DNA from: Rodentolepis nana
Lineage: Eukaryota > Platyhelminthes > Cestoda > Cyclophyllidea > Hymenolepididae
Assembly (NCBI GenBank): GCA_900617975.1
Contig: UZAE01012038.1
Coordinates: 1-14,669, forward strand
Direction of reading: 5' to 3'
Length of the DNA stretch: 14,669 nt
Position 1 is the first letter of the stretch. Each line of letters opens with the position of its first letter. Below, piece by piece: positions 1 to 9,322 of the stretch. Below the pieces are notes generated by a model. The model saw only the letters and a program-made list of their open reading frames with translations. It searched no databases and was not told the DNA's origin. A program made the position numbers and the translations under genes.

Positions 1-284
1 ATCTTTCAAAAAATTGAATATTTTACCTCGTGTTTCTTTGAGGTACAGTAATATTCCGATTAATGAATCTAAATTTTGGGTTTTCTTGAATTTATAACAA
101 GGCCGATGATAATAATTGGAGATCTTTTGTTCTCTATATTCACGTAAGGATTGATGTTATTCCTAACTTTACTTTAAGAAGAAGAATAATTTATTATTAT
201 TGATTTTTTTGAACATTTTTTCACAAGAGAGAATGTACTATTATTGAGAGGCATCCAAATCTAATTAAACTGGATGTAGCAATT
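1..284. other. AT-rich spacer, nothing recognised
   Basis: This is AT-rich sequence with stops in all frames. I see no RNA gene, repeat copy or coding signal in it. Confidence 0.5.
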
Positions 285-698
285 ACAGCTGCGAAGGTGA
301 GATATATAGCATGTAGCGAATTGCTACCTTAGTAAAGCCTGACTGACTCAGAAATCTCTATGGCAGAATCTCCTGCATCTAGCTAGACTCCCAGAACAAG
401 CTAAGCTATAGCCCAGCTCTAAGGGAAAGAGACGTGTAGCACGGAGCACGTTTATTCAGTACGGGTATTGCGGATAAAGTGTACACGCGGGAAGCTACTC
501 ATGATTAGGATGGGGGATTAGGTTAAACAGAGGTTGATGATTGGTCACTGTTTGTACGGTCGCTGCACACAGAGTTGTACGGCCGCACCTCCCAATCCTG
601 GCGAGCAGACATGCAGGCATACGATGACGCACACAGTGGCAACGTGCCCCACAAGCAGCCGAAAGTCCTTCGAATTTCAGCCAACATTAGAAATCTAA
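285..698. other. GC- and CpG-rich patch in AT-rich DNA
   Basis: Composition changes sharply here. I counted 34 G+C of 60 in 541-600 and 37 of 60 in 601-660, while the surrounding DNA is strongly AT-rich. CpG dinucleotides are frequent (for example around 430-500 and 555-670). It resembles neither the S1 repeat nor the mariners found elsewhere in the window, and I found no terminal repeats. It could be a coding or regulatory island, an exon of an unseen gene, or an old insertion of another element. Confidence 0.45.
537..698 (+). CDS. small cysteine-rich open frame (hypothetical, possibly an exon)
   Basis: An ATG at 537 opens a 53-codon frame ending in TAA at 696-698. It contains five cysteines, at residues 5, 10, 14, 26 and 37. 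The central part, CTAAPPNPGEQTC, has the C-x11-C spacing and Pro/Gly positions seen in the middle of thrombospondin type 1 repeats, and a further Cys-Pro follows 11 residues later. The Trp-rich start and CG motif of that domain are not visible, so the likeness may be chance. The frame extends upstream to a TAG at 519-521, and an acceptor-like AAACAG ends at 530, so this could be an exon. It lies inside the GC-rich patch, and high GC lowers stop frequency by itself. I do not assign a function. Confidence 0.2.
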   Translation: MIGHCLYGRCTQSCTAAPPNPGEQTCRHTMTHTVATCPTSSRKSFEFQPTLEI

Positions 699-1035
699 GT
701 AATATAAAGGAATTTGCACCCTCCAGGTTCCATTGGAAAATGATTTATTTAAATTAATTTAATATGACTCTACTTTAATTTTAGTAATGCTTTAGTAATT
801 TTTCCCACCATAATTGCTACTAAACTCTTTGTTTAATAGAGAGTAATCATTATTTTTCATTATTATCAATTTCTGTTGATCTTGAAGTGAGAGCAGGCTG
901 AAAATAAAAATGATGATTGTCCTCCGATTAGATTTTTTTAATAATTTGGTTTTGACCAATGAATAGCTGTAGAAAGAACACTTCAAAGATATTCTTCACC
1001 GAAAGTTAATAGGTAAATAAAGACCTGAATTTTAT
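699..1035. other. AT-rich spacer, nothing recognised
   Basis: This is low-complexity AT-rich DNA. A 64-codon minus-strand frame at 792-986 has no recognisable protein features and is within chance expectation at this composition. Confidence 0.5.
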
Positions 1036-1333
1036 TGCTTCACGATCACTCTTGACAACGTGTACTCATACGACAGAAAGTCTATTAACCTTCGGCTGAC
1101 TTCTGTCAGCAAATTACCATGATCCGACTGTGTGTCATATTCCACCACTTTCACAGTACTCACCACACCTTACCTTCTCACTGCCTTTATGCAAGCCTCT
1201 TTTACATCTGAAAATCACTCTTCTGTTCCAGTCTCCACTTCTTGTGCCATTGATTGTTCGTTCCCTCTGCGAAACCAGAAGTCAACTAAAGGGATAATGA
1301 TAACTATCATAAAGCCTGCCATCTGAAGTGACT
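1036..1333 (+). repeat. S1 SINE-like retroposon, copy A (diverged)
   Basis: This copy is collinear with the better preserved S1 copies in the window. It carries the block 'tactcatac', the motif 'gtcatattc', 'ttcacagtactca', a pyrimidine-rich middle ('cttttacatctg'), 'agtcaacta', and the 3' hairpin at 1297-1310 (ATGATA-AC-TATCAT) followed by 'gcctgcca'. The first ~45 bases are badly decayed, the tail is mutated, and I could not find a target duplication, which suggests an old copy. The 64-codon open frame at 1132-1326 lies wholly inside the repeat and is not a gene. Confidence 0.85.
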
Positions 1334-3036
1334 AAAATTCTGAAAAAAAGACGAATATTAAATGCTTCCAAACGGGAGATTAATGAACTTATGTAGATTT
1401 TACTTTAATATTGCTTTTGTTGACCTTGGTCTTTGTAATTTCATTACAGTTCTTTATCGCTCATTAATTAATCACCATACTAATCAGACTGTTTAGGATC
1501 ATAATATTGGCTATTAAAAGTTTCCAAAATGAGTCGGAATAAAAGTTGTAAACTGCTGTGGATAAGAAAAAAGCCATCAGAATGCTGAGGAAGTTTATAT
1601 TTTTTTAATGTACCGTCATGACTTAAACCGCCAACAGCTTTGATGTCTCTGGCCCATCATAGCTTTAATCCTCTATCTCTAATGAACCCCGATCAATGTA
1701 GTCGAAATGTGAATACTTGTCGAAAGTGACTGGGACAACTGACCCCCCCCCCCTTGGTGCATTGTTCAGCCAGAAATTTCGGTGACAATCTCAATACGGA
1801 ATGGTATGCTACCTTCACAGTTGACGCCCGTTTTGGTTGAAATTGCAGTAGGCTAATTTTTCAGGAATCTGAGGAGAAGAATTAATGATCCGTTCTCAAA
1901 GGCGAAAACACCCCACTCCCAATCTTTTTGTAAAAAGTACTTCCTCTCAAGGGAAGCTTTGAATTAATTTTTTCGATTGGTATGCTGATAATGCTAGATT
2001 TATTAATAATCAGGCAAATGTATATCAGTGGATAGTTAAGGTCCTTAAAGATAATATTTGCGGCAAAACGGTCTTACAAAGTAAGTAAACTGGACATCGT
2101 TGTAAAAGCTCGCTTTTTCCTGCCTATTAAAGCAATAAAAACTAGACTCCATTCTAATCATCTAATCAATGGAATTAATTTAATCTTAACAATTTCAATC
2201 CTAACCCTAAAATACAATGGCCAATGCCAGTAGAGTTCAGTAGAGTTGAAACATTTCGAGACGCATCTCTCTGGCCAAAAATTAATAGTTGAGAGATTCG
2301 AACGTGAGAACAAATTTTCGCATCCCAAAATATAAGATAAACCTTTTATGAAATGGTGGGATTTTTTTGGAATTTGATTAGAATAAGTCAATTATTTCCA
2401 CACTTAAATAAAGAAATTTGTGTTTTCTTAATTCAGAGTACGGGTAAATTTATGCTATGATAAAAATGTCAAAATATTGGCATTTCGATGTAATTGAATA
2501 AAGTTGGTTAATAGACAATTGATCCGATTCCTTAAAAGGTATAATAAAGTTTAATAGAGTGCTATTTGAATATAATTTGATTGGTCTGGAAAAATGGAGT
2601 AAAATGACAGTTTTTCGCTCATTTCATTGTGTTCATTTCAAGCAATGGCCTAATTGCAATCGACCTTCTAAGTACTTTTACCTTAAATTTTTAGCCTTCG
2701 TCACTGTTAAGCCAACATTTCTGGATTAAATTTTCTTCCTGACTAGGGGAAGTCAAAAATCGATAAGTTGACAAGATCGACCAAATTGTCATCAATAAGA
2801 ACCCCCACTCCTTCTACTTTGGCCGATTTTTAGCCCACAATGAAATTTCAATTTCAATTGATTTATGCCGATATCAAGAAATTTAAATCCAAATTTAGCA
2901 TTATTAAGAATTTACACATCCTGATCACAATAACCGTGTAATCACCTTCCAGTTGCTACTTATGCGGTTTTTCAATGCCTTCCAACACTTTGAAGTTGCA
3001 TTATTTTGGCAACATTAATGAAGACAATGTGGAAAT
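1334..3036. other. AT-rich intergenic stretch
   Basis: No gene or known repeat was recognised over about 1.7 kb. It contains an 11-base poly-C run at 1743-1753. The longest open frame (2158-2391, minus, 77 codons) has no domain or motif that I recognise. Confidence 0.5.
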
Positions 3037-3206
3037 GAGCAACGTATATTCATGAGCCGAAAAAATCTATAAACCGGCAGTTCAAATTACCATGGCCCGA
3101 CTCTATGTCATATTCGATTACTTTCACAGTACTTATCTTAACTTTTCTCTGTCTTCGTATCTATCTGCCTCTTTTACATCCGTGGATTACTCTACTGTTC
3201 CCCCCA
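3037..3206 (+). repeat. S1 SINE-like retroposon, copy B (truncated at both ends)
   Basis: The match starts at 'gcaacgtatattcat' and runs through 'accatggcccgac', 'gtcatattcga' and 'ttcacagtact' to 'cttttacatccgtgg' and 'ctgttcc'. About 35 bases of the 5' head and the whole 3' third, including hairpin and tail, are missing. A short internal deletion removes the block between 'ccggcagtt' and 'caaa'. It abuts the oppositely oriented copy C. Confidence 0.85.
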
Positions 3207-3386
3207 CAGACAGAAATAAAAGTAGAAAAAAGGTAAGGTGAGTACTGTGAAGCAGTCGAATATGACATACAGTGGGGTGATGGTAGTTTGAAGTGAGAAG
3301 TCAACTGCCAGTTAATAGACCTTTTTGCCGTATGAGTATGCGTTGCCCAAGGTTCACCACGTGGAGGTAAGTCTATCGTACACCCC
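3207..3386 (-). repeat. S1 SINE-like retroposon, copy C (3' truncated, inverted next to copy B)
   Basis: Read on the minus strand this copy has the complete 5' end beginning GGGGTGTACGATAGACTTAC at 3386, then the conserved head and middle. It stops where copy B stops. The 3' half, the hairpin and the tail are absent. On the plus strand it presents splice-donor-like sites at 3233 (AG|GTAAGG), 3238 (AAG|GTGAGT) and 3367 (GAG|GTAAGT). No target duplication is visible, as expected if the 3' junction has been lost. Confidence 0.88.
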
Positions 3387-3869
3387 TTATTTCTAAATCA
3401 AAGTGGTGCTTTATAAGCTAAAGACGAAAGCGCAGTTAAAAATGAAATTCATATTTACCGATCAAAATTATTGTCCTGAACTAAAAAAATATTTCTAAAA
3501 ATGCTGTTAAAATAAAACGAGTTATCGTAAAAAAATATTCATTAAAAATCAAATGGGCGATTAATTGGTAGCCTTCAAATTTGATCCAATTCTATGACAG
3601 TAATGAGATGTCCAGAAATTTGAGCCAATGCGTCTGGAATCTTTATAAACCAGTTAGTCCCACAAACGGGAGAAGCATAACCTTAAGAAAAAGGAATAGA
3701 AGGTTAAATAAAAAATCCTGAAACCAGTTTACTTCCATTTCTGGATGGGTGTTGTACACAAAAAAATTTTAATAGAATTTCCTATGAAAGAAGTCGACTG
3801 AGGCTGAATCTGCCAAATGGCCACTCTCGTGATATAAAACGACCATGATTAGGTAACAAGAAGTGAATA
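3387..3869. other. AT-rich spacer, nothing recognised
   Basis: No coding frame, RNA gene or repeat was recognised between S1 copy C and mariner copy 1. Confidence 0.5.
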
Positions 3870-3871
3870 TA

Positions 3872-3897
3872 TTAGGTTGGCAACTAAGTCATTGCCG
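3872..3897 (+). repeat. mariner copy 1 terminal inverted repeat (transposase 3' side)
   Basis: These 26 bases match the reverse complement of 5142-5167 at 24 positions. Confidence 0.92.
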
Positions 3898-3945
3898 ATT
3901 TCAAATAAGAAGGCAAATTCGGAATTTTTGTTTAAAAATATAACT

Positions 3946-4985
3946 TTATTCAATTAGATATTGGCCGTTCTTGTCGATGACCTTTTTCCATCGTTCTGGC
4001 AGAATAAAAATTCCCCGTTCGTAAAATGTCTGGTCTTTGCTATTAAAAAACTGAATTAGGTGTGATCCGACATCATCCGCGTTGTTACAAATTTTACCAT
4101 TTAAAGAGTTTTGCATGGAACGAAACAAATGATAATCCGAAGGTGCAAGGTGAGGGCTATATGGTGGGTGTGACAAAACATCCCAACCCAGTTCCAATAA
4201 TTTTTGCCGAGTAACCAAAGATGTGTGGGGTCTTGCGTTATCAAAGATGTGTGGAAAACGACACCCTTCCGATTTGATAATGCCGGCCGCTTATCTTCAA
4301 TTGCATCCTTCAGTTTTTCGAGTTCTTCAACATACACATTTGAATTTATCGTTTGGTTCTGCGCCTCAATAGTTCAAAATACAAAATTCCTTTGTGATCC
4401 CACCAGACTGACAGCATAATCTTTTTTTGGTGAATCTCTGCTTTTGATACTGTTTGGGCTGGTTGATCTTGCTTCACCCATGATCTCTTGCGAGTAACAT
4501 TGTTATAAACTATCCACTTTTCGTCGCCAGTAACTAGGTTCTTCAGAAATGGATCATTCTCATTGCGTTTCAGTAGCGGCGAATCACAGATGCTAATCCG
4601 TTGCGTCAAATGAATTTCCTTTAACTGGTGAGGTATCCATAAATCAAGTTTCTTGACATAACCAAGGGTTTTTTATTTTTTCAATGCATGTATGCGACAC
4701 ATTGAGCTTCTCTGCAATATCTCGTGTTGTGCTGTGACGATTTGAATCGACGATAATGGCCTTGATATGGGTTTCATCCACTTCGACTGGGTGGCCAGAT
4801 TGTTGTGAATTTTTCAGTGAAAAATCACCGGAACGAAATCTTTCAAACCAATTTCGACACTGCCTTTCTTTTAAGGCTTCATCTCCATATACGGCACATA
4901 ACTTCTTTTGTGCTTGCGATGCGTTCTTGCCCTTTCGCAAGTAATACAATAAAATGTGTCGGAAGTGCACGTCCTGTTCTTTCAT
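3946..4985 (-). pseudogene. mariner transposase, triple-frameshift pseudogene (copy 1)
   Basis: The start MKEQDVHFRHILLYY at 4985 is followed by the N-terminal helix-turn-helix region (ASQAQKKLCAVYGDEAL...WFERFRSGDFSLK) and a second binding segment ending HTCIEK. A frameshift at about 4665-4682 moves the reading into the next frame, which holds WIPHQL (the mariner WVPHEL motif), LLKRNENDPFLKN and GDEKW, whose Asp is at 4523-4525. A second shift near 4358-4364 separates it from VYVEELEKLKDAIEDKRP. A third, near 4243-4254, follows a microduplication of ACATCTTTG. The second catalytic Asp (4240-4242, context DNARPHTS) and third (4135-4137, context APSDYHLF) lie in the last frame exactly 35 codons apart, giving the DD34D signature. 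YSPDLAP reads YSPHLAP. TAA at 3946 ends it after GQYLIE. It cannot make a full transposase. Confidence 0.93.
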
Positions 4986-5141
4986 TTTTAAAATGAGATA
5001 AAAACAAAACTAAAGAACTAAACAAAAAAATTTTTTACTAATTAACCTAGAAGCCCATACAGTAAGAAAAAAATATAGGTTAGATGCTCTGGCCACGTTA
5101 ACAAAACAAAAGAAAGTATAGAGTGAATCTGTCAACAAAAA

Positions 5142-5167
5142 CGACAATGACTTAGTTGCCAACCCAA
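5142..5167 (-). repeat. mariner copy 1 terminal inverted repeat (transposase 5' side)
   Basis: This is the partner of 3872-3897. It is followed by the TA target duplication at 5168-5169. Confidence 0.92.
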
Positions 5168-5169
5168 TA

Positions 5170-5995
5170 GTTCTGAATTTTTTGAATATTTACGCTTGAG
5201 TGAATTCTTATTTAATTATTCCATTTAAATCACGTTTAACCATTATGCTACTTGCATATGAATCAATTAGAGTATTAAAGGGAATTTTGCATATTCATGG
5301 TTTTTGAATTTTAAAATAATTTTTTTATCACAACGAGGAAAGTTTTATGCTTCCTTCTTTGCGGGGTAGATATAGGAATAAAAAGTTTGGAGTTAAAAAT
5401 TGTGTTTTCGTTAAATCAATAAGGTCTTAGGGGGCCACGCAATACGAGCACTGTCTCACAGAGCGTTTATCGTGAGGTCCGACGTCTGTTAAAAGACATA
5501 TAAAATGTAGGAAAAAAATCATTCAAAGAAGACTTTTGTCTCGGTAGAGTGTTTGTTTGTGCCTTAGTTCAATGTCTGATAGGGAGGTGGAGTTCTATGT
5601 TCGGTTTTTGGAGTTAGGAGAGGAATTACTAGTGATGAATTGCTTAGGAAGTCAAAGAAAACGAATGTTTTCTCCTCATTTCACGGAGAAAATGCGCTAT
5701 TTCTCTCTCCATCTCTCTCTACACATAAATCTCATAAAGTCAGTATCGCCCTCTTAGTATTCAGAGATCAAAAGGCATTAAAGGGATTTCTAATTCACAG
5801 AGACAAATGTGAAACTTTTTCGCGATTAAACAAAAGATTCATTTTAAAATATTCCTACATGTTGCTGCACACGCTATCATTAAATCATGTGACTGACTAT
5901 GCGAGTTAACTTAATTAAAATTTCCATAAAAGTTCAAGACTAGCCATCAATAAAACGAGACATTTTAAGTGTATAGAACATTTGTTTATATAAAT
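5170..5995. other. intergenic stretch with one weak coding-like segment
   Basis: Mostly AT-rich. From the ATG at 5572 the plus strand reads MSDREVEFYVRFLELGEELL for about 80 bases with coding-like composition, then runs into pyrimidine-rich sequence and a stop at 5755. It could be a first exon, but I recognise no family and no strong donor, so I do not call a gene. Nothing else was recognised. Confidence 0.4.
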
Positions 5996-6315
5996 TTATT
6001 TATTTCAAATGGCAGGCGTTATGATAGGTATCATTAGCCCTTTAGTTGACTTCGTGCTTCACAGAAAGGAAGAGGAGCACCAAAGTGGCAAAAAGTCGAG
6101 AGGGGGGACAGAATAATGATTCACAGACGTAAAAGAGACAGACAGACACAAAGGCAGAAAAAAGGTGAGTACTGCGGAAGTGGGCGAATATGACACACAG
6201 TGGGGTCATGGGAGTTTGAAGTGAGAAGTCAACTGCCGATTAATAGACTTTTCTTGCCGTATTAGTATACGTTGCCCAGGATGCACCACGTGGAGGTAAG
6301 TCTATCGCACACCCC
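5996..6315 (-). repeat. S1 SINE-like retroposon, copy D (full length)
   Basis: Read on the minus strand it runs from GGGGTGTGCGATAGACTTAC at 6315 to the 3' hairpin at 6021-6034 (ATGATA-CC-TATCAT in sense) and an AAATAAAT-type tail. It is flanked by a 13-bp target duplication, TGTTTATATAAAT at 5983-5995 and TGTTTGTATAAAT at 6316-6328, with one mismatch. The copy is 320 bp. On the plus strand it exposes donors at 6165 (AAG|GTGAGT) and 6296 (GAG|GTAAGT). Confidence 0.92.
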
Positions 6316-6393
6316 TGTTTGTATAAATAAATAAGGGTCGAATTGCGAATTCGTGTGAATAATGAGAGATGTTTTCTACAGTGCGTGGGTGTT

Positions 6394-6420
6394 GTGTCAA
6401 ATAACAGGGATATTTGACAC
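6394..6420. repeat. perfect 10-bp inverted repeat with 7-base loop
   Basis: GTGTCAAATA (6394-6403) is separated by seven bases from its exact complement TATTTGACAC (6411-6420). It lies outside the repeat copies. It could form a hairpin in RNA or single-stranded DNA, or be a dimeric protein site. No function can be assigned. Confidence 0.6.
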
Positions 6421-6611
6421 TCCTATTTACTGGCTGTCACGATAACTAGTTTTTGATTAGTCTAGTCGCATAAATTTGTTAGGATTAGCAGCATAAGTGG
6501 CTATTAAATATTATTACTATTATTATAATCTTTGGCACTGTAAAAATAATCTTTGCCAACTTGATATACTGGGGAAAAGATAGTGACAAGAATTCTTGGT
6601 TAGTTAAGTTA

Positions 6612-6735
6612 ATTTATATCGAATGGCGGGATTGACAGAGAGGTGGAACAGACGAAGTCACGGGATTTGGAGAAGGGAAGACAGAACAGTGATTCACAAA
6701 TGTAAAAATGGGCTGACACAGTGGGCTGTATGAGT
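6612..6735 (-). repeat. S1 SINE-like retroposon, copy E (decayed 3' fragment)
   Basis: Plus-strand blocks 'atttatatcgaatggcggg', 'cagagaggtggaac' and 'agtgattcacaaatgtaaaa' match the 3' half of S1 in order. The hairpin region is deleted and the 5' head is missing. Divergence and deletions make this one of the oldest copies. The 78-codon frame at 6609-6845 overlaps it and is not a convincing gene. Confidence 0.7.
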
Positions 6736-6994
6736 GGTTCAGATACTTTACCACTTTCTCCGATGTACCTTAGGGCACCGAATAAAGTGGATATGATATC
6801 ACCCATGAATTTTATAAAATCACAATGTGAATTCGGCCTTTTCAAACCTTATTGAATTCGAAAATTTTTCCCTTGGTTCAAAAACATTTCCAATTTTTCC
6901 GTTGTAATTTAGGAGATAATGAAAAATTGGTATAATTTGATTAACTAACGCCAATTGTTGCACTTAGAATACTTCCAGCCAAATGCTTGATTAT

Positions 6995-7162
6995 AGCTTC
7001 TGGGAGTATTAAGGAAAGCGTTTTCCAACTACCACAAAGCCACCAAGGTGACAAATTTGAATTCCCCAAATATCTTCATCAGCGAGATTTACCCACTAGC
7101 CATTGGATTCAATTGACTCAAACTGATGGATATCAAGTCCGTGACTTCCAGATTCGTAGATG
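6995..7162 (+). CDS. possible isolated exon or exon relic (hypothetical)
   Basis: A plus-strand frame runs stop-free through this segment and is less AT-rich than its surroundings. It reads KESVFQLPQSHQGDKFEF and then LPTSHWIQLTQTDGYQVRDF. A possible acceptor (ATTATAG) ends at about 6994, and a possible donor (TGT|GTAAGC) follows at about 7163. The frame continues to a TGA at 7191-7193. There is no recognised domain, and no partner exons were identified upstream or downstream. A frame this short is expected by chance in this DNA, so the call rests only on composition and splice-site-like borders. Confidence 0.18.
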
Positions 7163-7414
7163 TGTAAGCAGAACACTATGCCAGCAGTACTGATTGAAAA
7201 TATCGAACTGTGAGGATAACTGAGGTACTAAAATCATTCCAGATAAACGTTTGGTCCCATAAGAAAGTACAAATAAGCATAGCAACAGCTAATCAAATTA
7301 ACACATACTAATGCGTCAAAGTGCGAAATAATATTCACAAATGCACACAATGCTACTTTAGCTGAATAAAGGTGCTAGCATCAAGCAATTTAACTTAGCA
7401 CGTGACCAAAATGA

Positions 7415-8074
7415 AATGCTGCGCTGGTTTTGAGAAGCAATTTAACTGGACCAATTAAATTCAGCTCATTGATCAGTACAATATATATTTATTTATGTCA
7501 AATGGCAGGCTTTATGATAGTTATCATTAGCCCTGGAAGCGTTTTGATGGTTATCATTAGCCCTTTATTTGACTTCTGGTGGCTTCACAGAGGGGAGGAA
7601 CATCAAAGTGAGAAAAATTCAAGAGGGGGAACTCACAGAGGGGAGGAACATCAAAGTGAGAAAAATTCGAGACGAAGGAGCAGAAGAGTAAGTGACAGAT
7701 GTAAAAGAGAAAGACGGACACAAAGGCAGAGAAAAGGTAATATGAATATTGTGGAAGTGGCAGAATATGACATACAGTGGGGTGATTGTAGTTTGAAGTC
7801 AGAAGTCAACTGTCAGTTAATAGACTTTTTTGCCGTGTGAGTATACCTTGCTCAGGGTGCTCCACATGGAGGTAAGTCTATCGCGCACCCCATCAGTACA
7901 ATACAATCAAGCTCAGAGGCTCAAATTCAAACAATTACGGAATTAGTTCAATATTTGGCTGGTCTCATGTATGCTAACTCAATTTCAACAACAGTACACA
8001 TTGCGCATTTGGAGGGCCTAGTAACTTCTATCCATCTATTACCTAAACGAATTCCTTCTTTCCGTCAAGGTTAA
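7415..8074 (+). pseudogene. open frame interrupted by S1 copy F (possible exon or gene relic)
   Basis: A stop-free frame covers 7415-7483 (23 codons, including RSNLTGPIKFSSLISTI). It resumes in the same frame at 7904, immediately after the second target-duplication copy, for 56 codons (including ITELVQYLAGLMYANSIS and HLEGLVTSIHLLPKR), and ends at TAA 8072-8074. The insertion together with its duplicated target is 420 bp, which is why the two parts share a frame; before the insertion they formed one 79-codon open frame. I recognise no family, and there is no ATG at its start. Frames of this size are not rare at this composition, so coding status is uncertain. Confidence 0.25.
7484..7891 (-). 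repeat. S1 SINE-like retroposon, copy F (full length, internally expanded)
   Basis: It is flanked by a perfect 12-bp target duplication, ATCAGTACAATA at 7472-7483 and 7892-7903. The minus-strand head starts at 7891, and the 3' hairpin lies at 7514-7527 (ATGATA-AC-TATCAT in sense). It is 408 bp because of two internal tandem duplications. One has a 30-bp period that copies the hairpin region. The other has a 48-bp period in which 36 bases are identical (7585-7620 and 7633-7668). A 136-codon open frame across it (7430-7840) is a by-product, not a gene. On the plus strand it offers a donor at 7872 (GAG|GTAAGT). Confidence 0.93.
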
Positions 8075-8096
8075 CTACCATCATTCAAATGAAGGT

Positions 8097-8110
8097 CGAT
8101 TTTAAAATCG
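8097..8110. repeat. 14-bp perfect palindrome
   Basis: CGATTTTAAAATCG is self-complementary. It lies 22 bp past the stop of the interrupted frame. Palindromes of this AT content can arise by chance. Confidence 0.45.
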
Positions 8111-8218
8111 CCTTTTCAATTTGAGGTGAACCTAAAAGCATACTTTCTGCCTAACGTATAAATTAATTATCTACCTTCTAACATTCTCTTCAAGGTCAGT
8201 CCTCAATGCTCAAATTTT

Positions 8219-8264
8219 TAACTTCGTTAAGGTTATTAGAAGTACATTAATATTAACGAAGTTA
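8219..8264. repeat. perfect 12-bp inverted repeat with 22-base loop
   Basis: TAACTTCGTTAA (8219-8230) and TTAACGAAGTTA (8253-8264) are exact reverse complements with no mismatch. The arms are too short and isolated to be called the ends of an element, and no flanking duplication is visible. Confidence 0.55.
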
Positions 8265-9322
8265 CTGCGGAGTTTATGATGAATTTACAGCTATTAATGC
8301 CTGTGGAGGCGTTTTACAAAGGAATTTCACATTTGAGTCTTTATTAAATTATGCTTACTTCAGGAAAGTGAAAGAAAATTCCGTTATTCCGTGGGTCAAT
8401 TTTTTCTCTGTCTTTAGCTAGAATGTGAATGTGAAACTGAAAGTGATCTTTATTTAATAATTACTTACAGTATGTTAAACTCATCTAAAAAAGTGTTCAT
8501 TAATGTAAGAATTTGGAAAGCATTCAGTGAAGGTGGCATTTTAAAGCAGCGTGCGTGGAATTTAAACTACTGTGTACTTCCTATAGAAAAGTACATTGTT
8601 AATAGAACATCTCCTTCCGATTTCAAGGAAATAGAAGTGATTTGTGACCAATAACATATGTGTGGATGCAATTCCTCGAACACGATTGATGTGTATCTTC
8701 AAATACATGCCTTTTAATTGACTTCAAATTACCATTTTCAAAGTGTTTAAACTCGTATGTTCTGGTCCATGGAATAACTAACATTTTCAATTAGCGCTCT
8801 ACTTCGATTTGAAATTTGAGTATGAAAAATTAGGATTGTAATACACAAGTCCTTTGAAAGAAGGACATTTTCCTAGATTAATTAACATTCAATAGAAGAT
8901 GTTTACTACAACTTATCTGAAAATGATTAATTTCATAAGGTTGGAAATGGAGTGGGTGGGTGGGTGATTAGGTGAAGTAGTTATCGTTTGAAGAAGTGTA
9001 ATTGATTGAGTAAAGCACATTTTTCGTCACCTACTGAAATGAACGAAGGTGAAGGTGTTACATTTTGCGAACAATTTGCTCTCTGTGTTTCCATTTAGGG
9101 GCCATTTTAGCCATTAAGCTTAAAAGTGGAGTCCATAGCATTTTCGTCGAGGAACATCGAAGATTTCTTTCATGTTGTCATCTTTGCAGAGACAGGAATG
9201 ACAGCCAGGCACATCTATTCTTTAATTCCTAATAGAGCGATGCATAATGCCATTTATACAATGACAACGCAACCCATTCATTTCCCTTATCTCCCATAGG
9301 CCTTTAAGAGCATCATTTCTAT

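Larger units (their letters stand above)
3872..5167 (-). mobile_element. mariner-family DNA transposon, copy 1 (inactive)
   Basis: This is a complete-length mariner of 1,296 bp. Imperfect terminal inverted repeats begin TTAGGTTGGCAACTAAGTC on the left and, read from the other strand, TTGGGTTGGCAACTAAGTC on the right. The element is flanked by TA at 3870-3871 and 5168-5169, the standard mariner target duplication. The interior is a transposase gene on the minus strand, broken by three frameshifts. Length, TA target, TIR sequence and DD34D spacing all fit the Tc1/mariner superfamily, mariner group. It is about as intact as copy 2 at 12614 but has no nested insertion. Confidence 0.95.

Noticed and set aside
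1132..1326. 64-codon open frame on the plus strand
   Set aside because: It lies wholly within S1 copy A and has no counterpart in the other copies.
1743..1753. 11-base poly-C run
   Set aside because: It is a simple homopolymer with no associated structure. It may even be length-variable or a sequencing artefact.
2158..2391. 77-codon minus-strand frame
   Set aside because: It has no recognisable motif. Its length is within chance expectation for this composition.
4204..4996. Plus-strand open frames across mariner copy 1 (and the same set at 12946-13783 in copy 2)
   Set aside because: They are antisense shadows of the transposase pseudogene. Their similarity between copies reflects only the repeat.
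7585..7668. Direct repeats considered as a CRISPR-like array
   Set aside because: There are only two units, in a eukaryotic retroposon, with no comparable spacers. It is a tandem duplication.
7430..7840. 136-codon open frame on the plus strand
   Set aside because: It runs from unique flank into S1 copy F and consists mostly of antisense repeat sequence with internal duplications. Other copies do not keep the frame.
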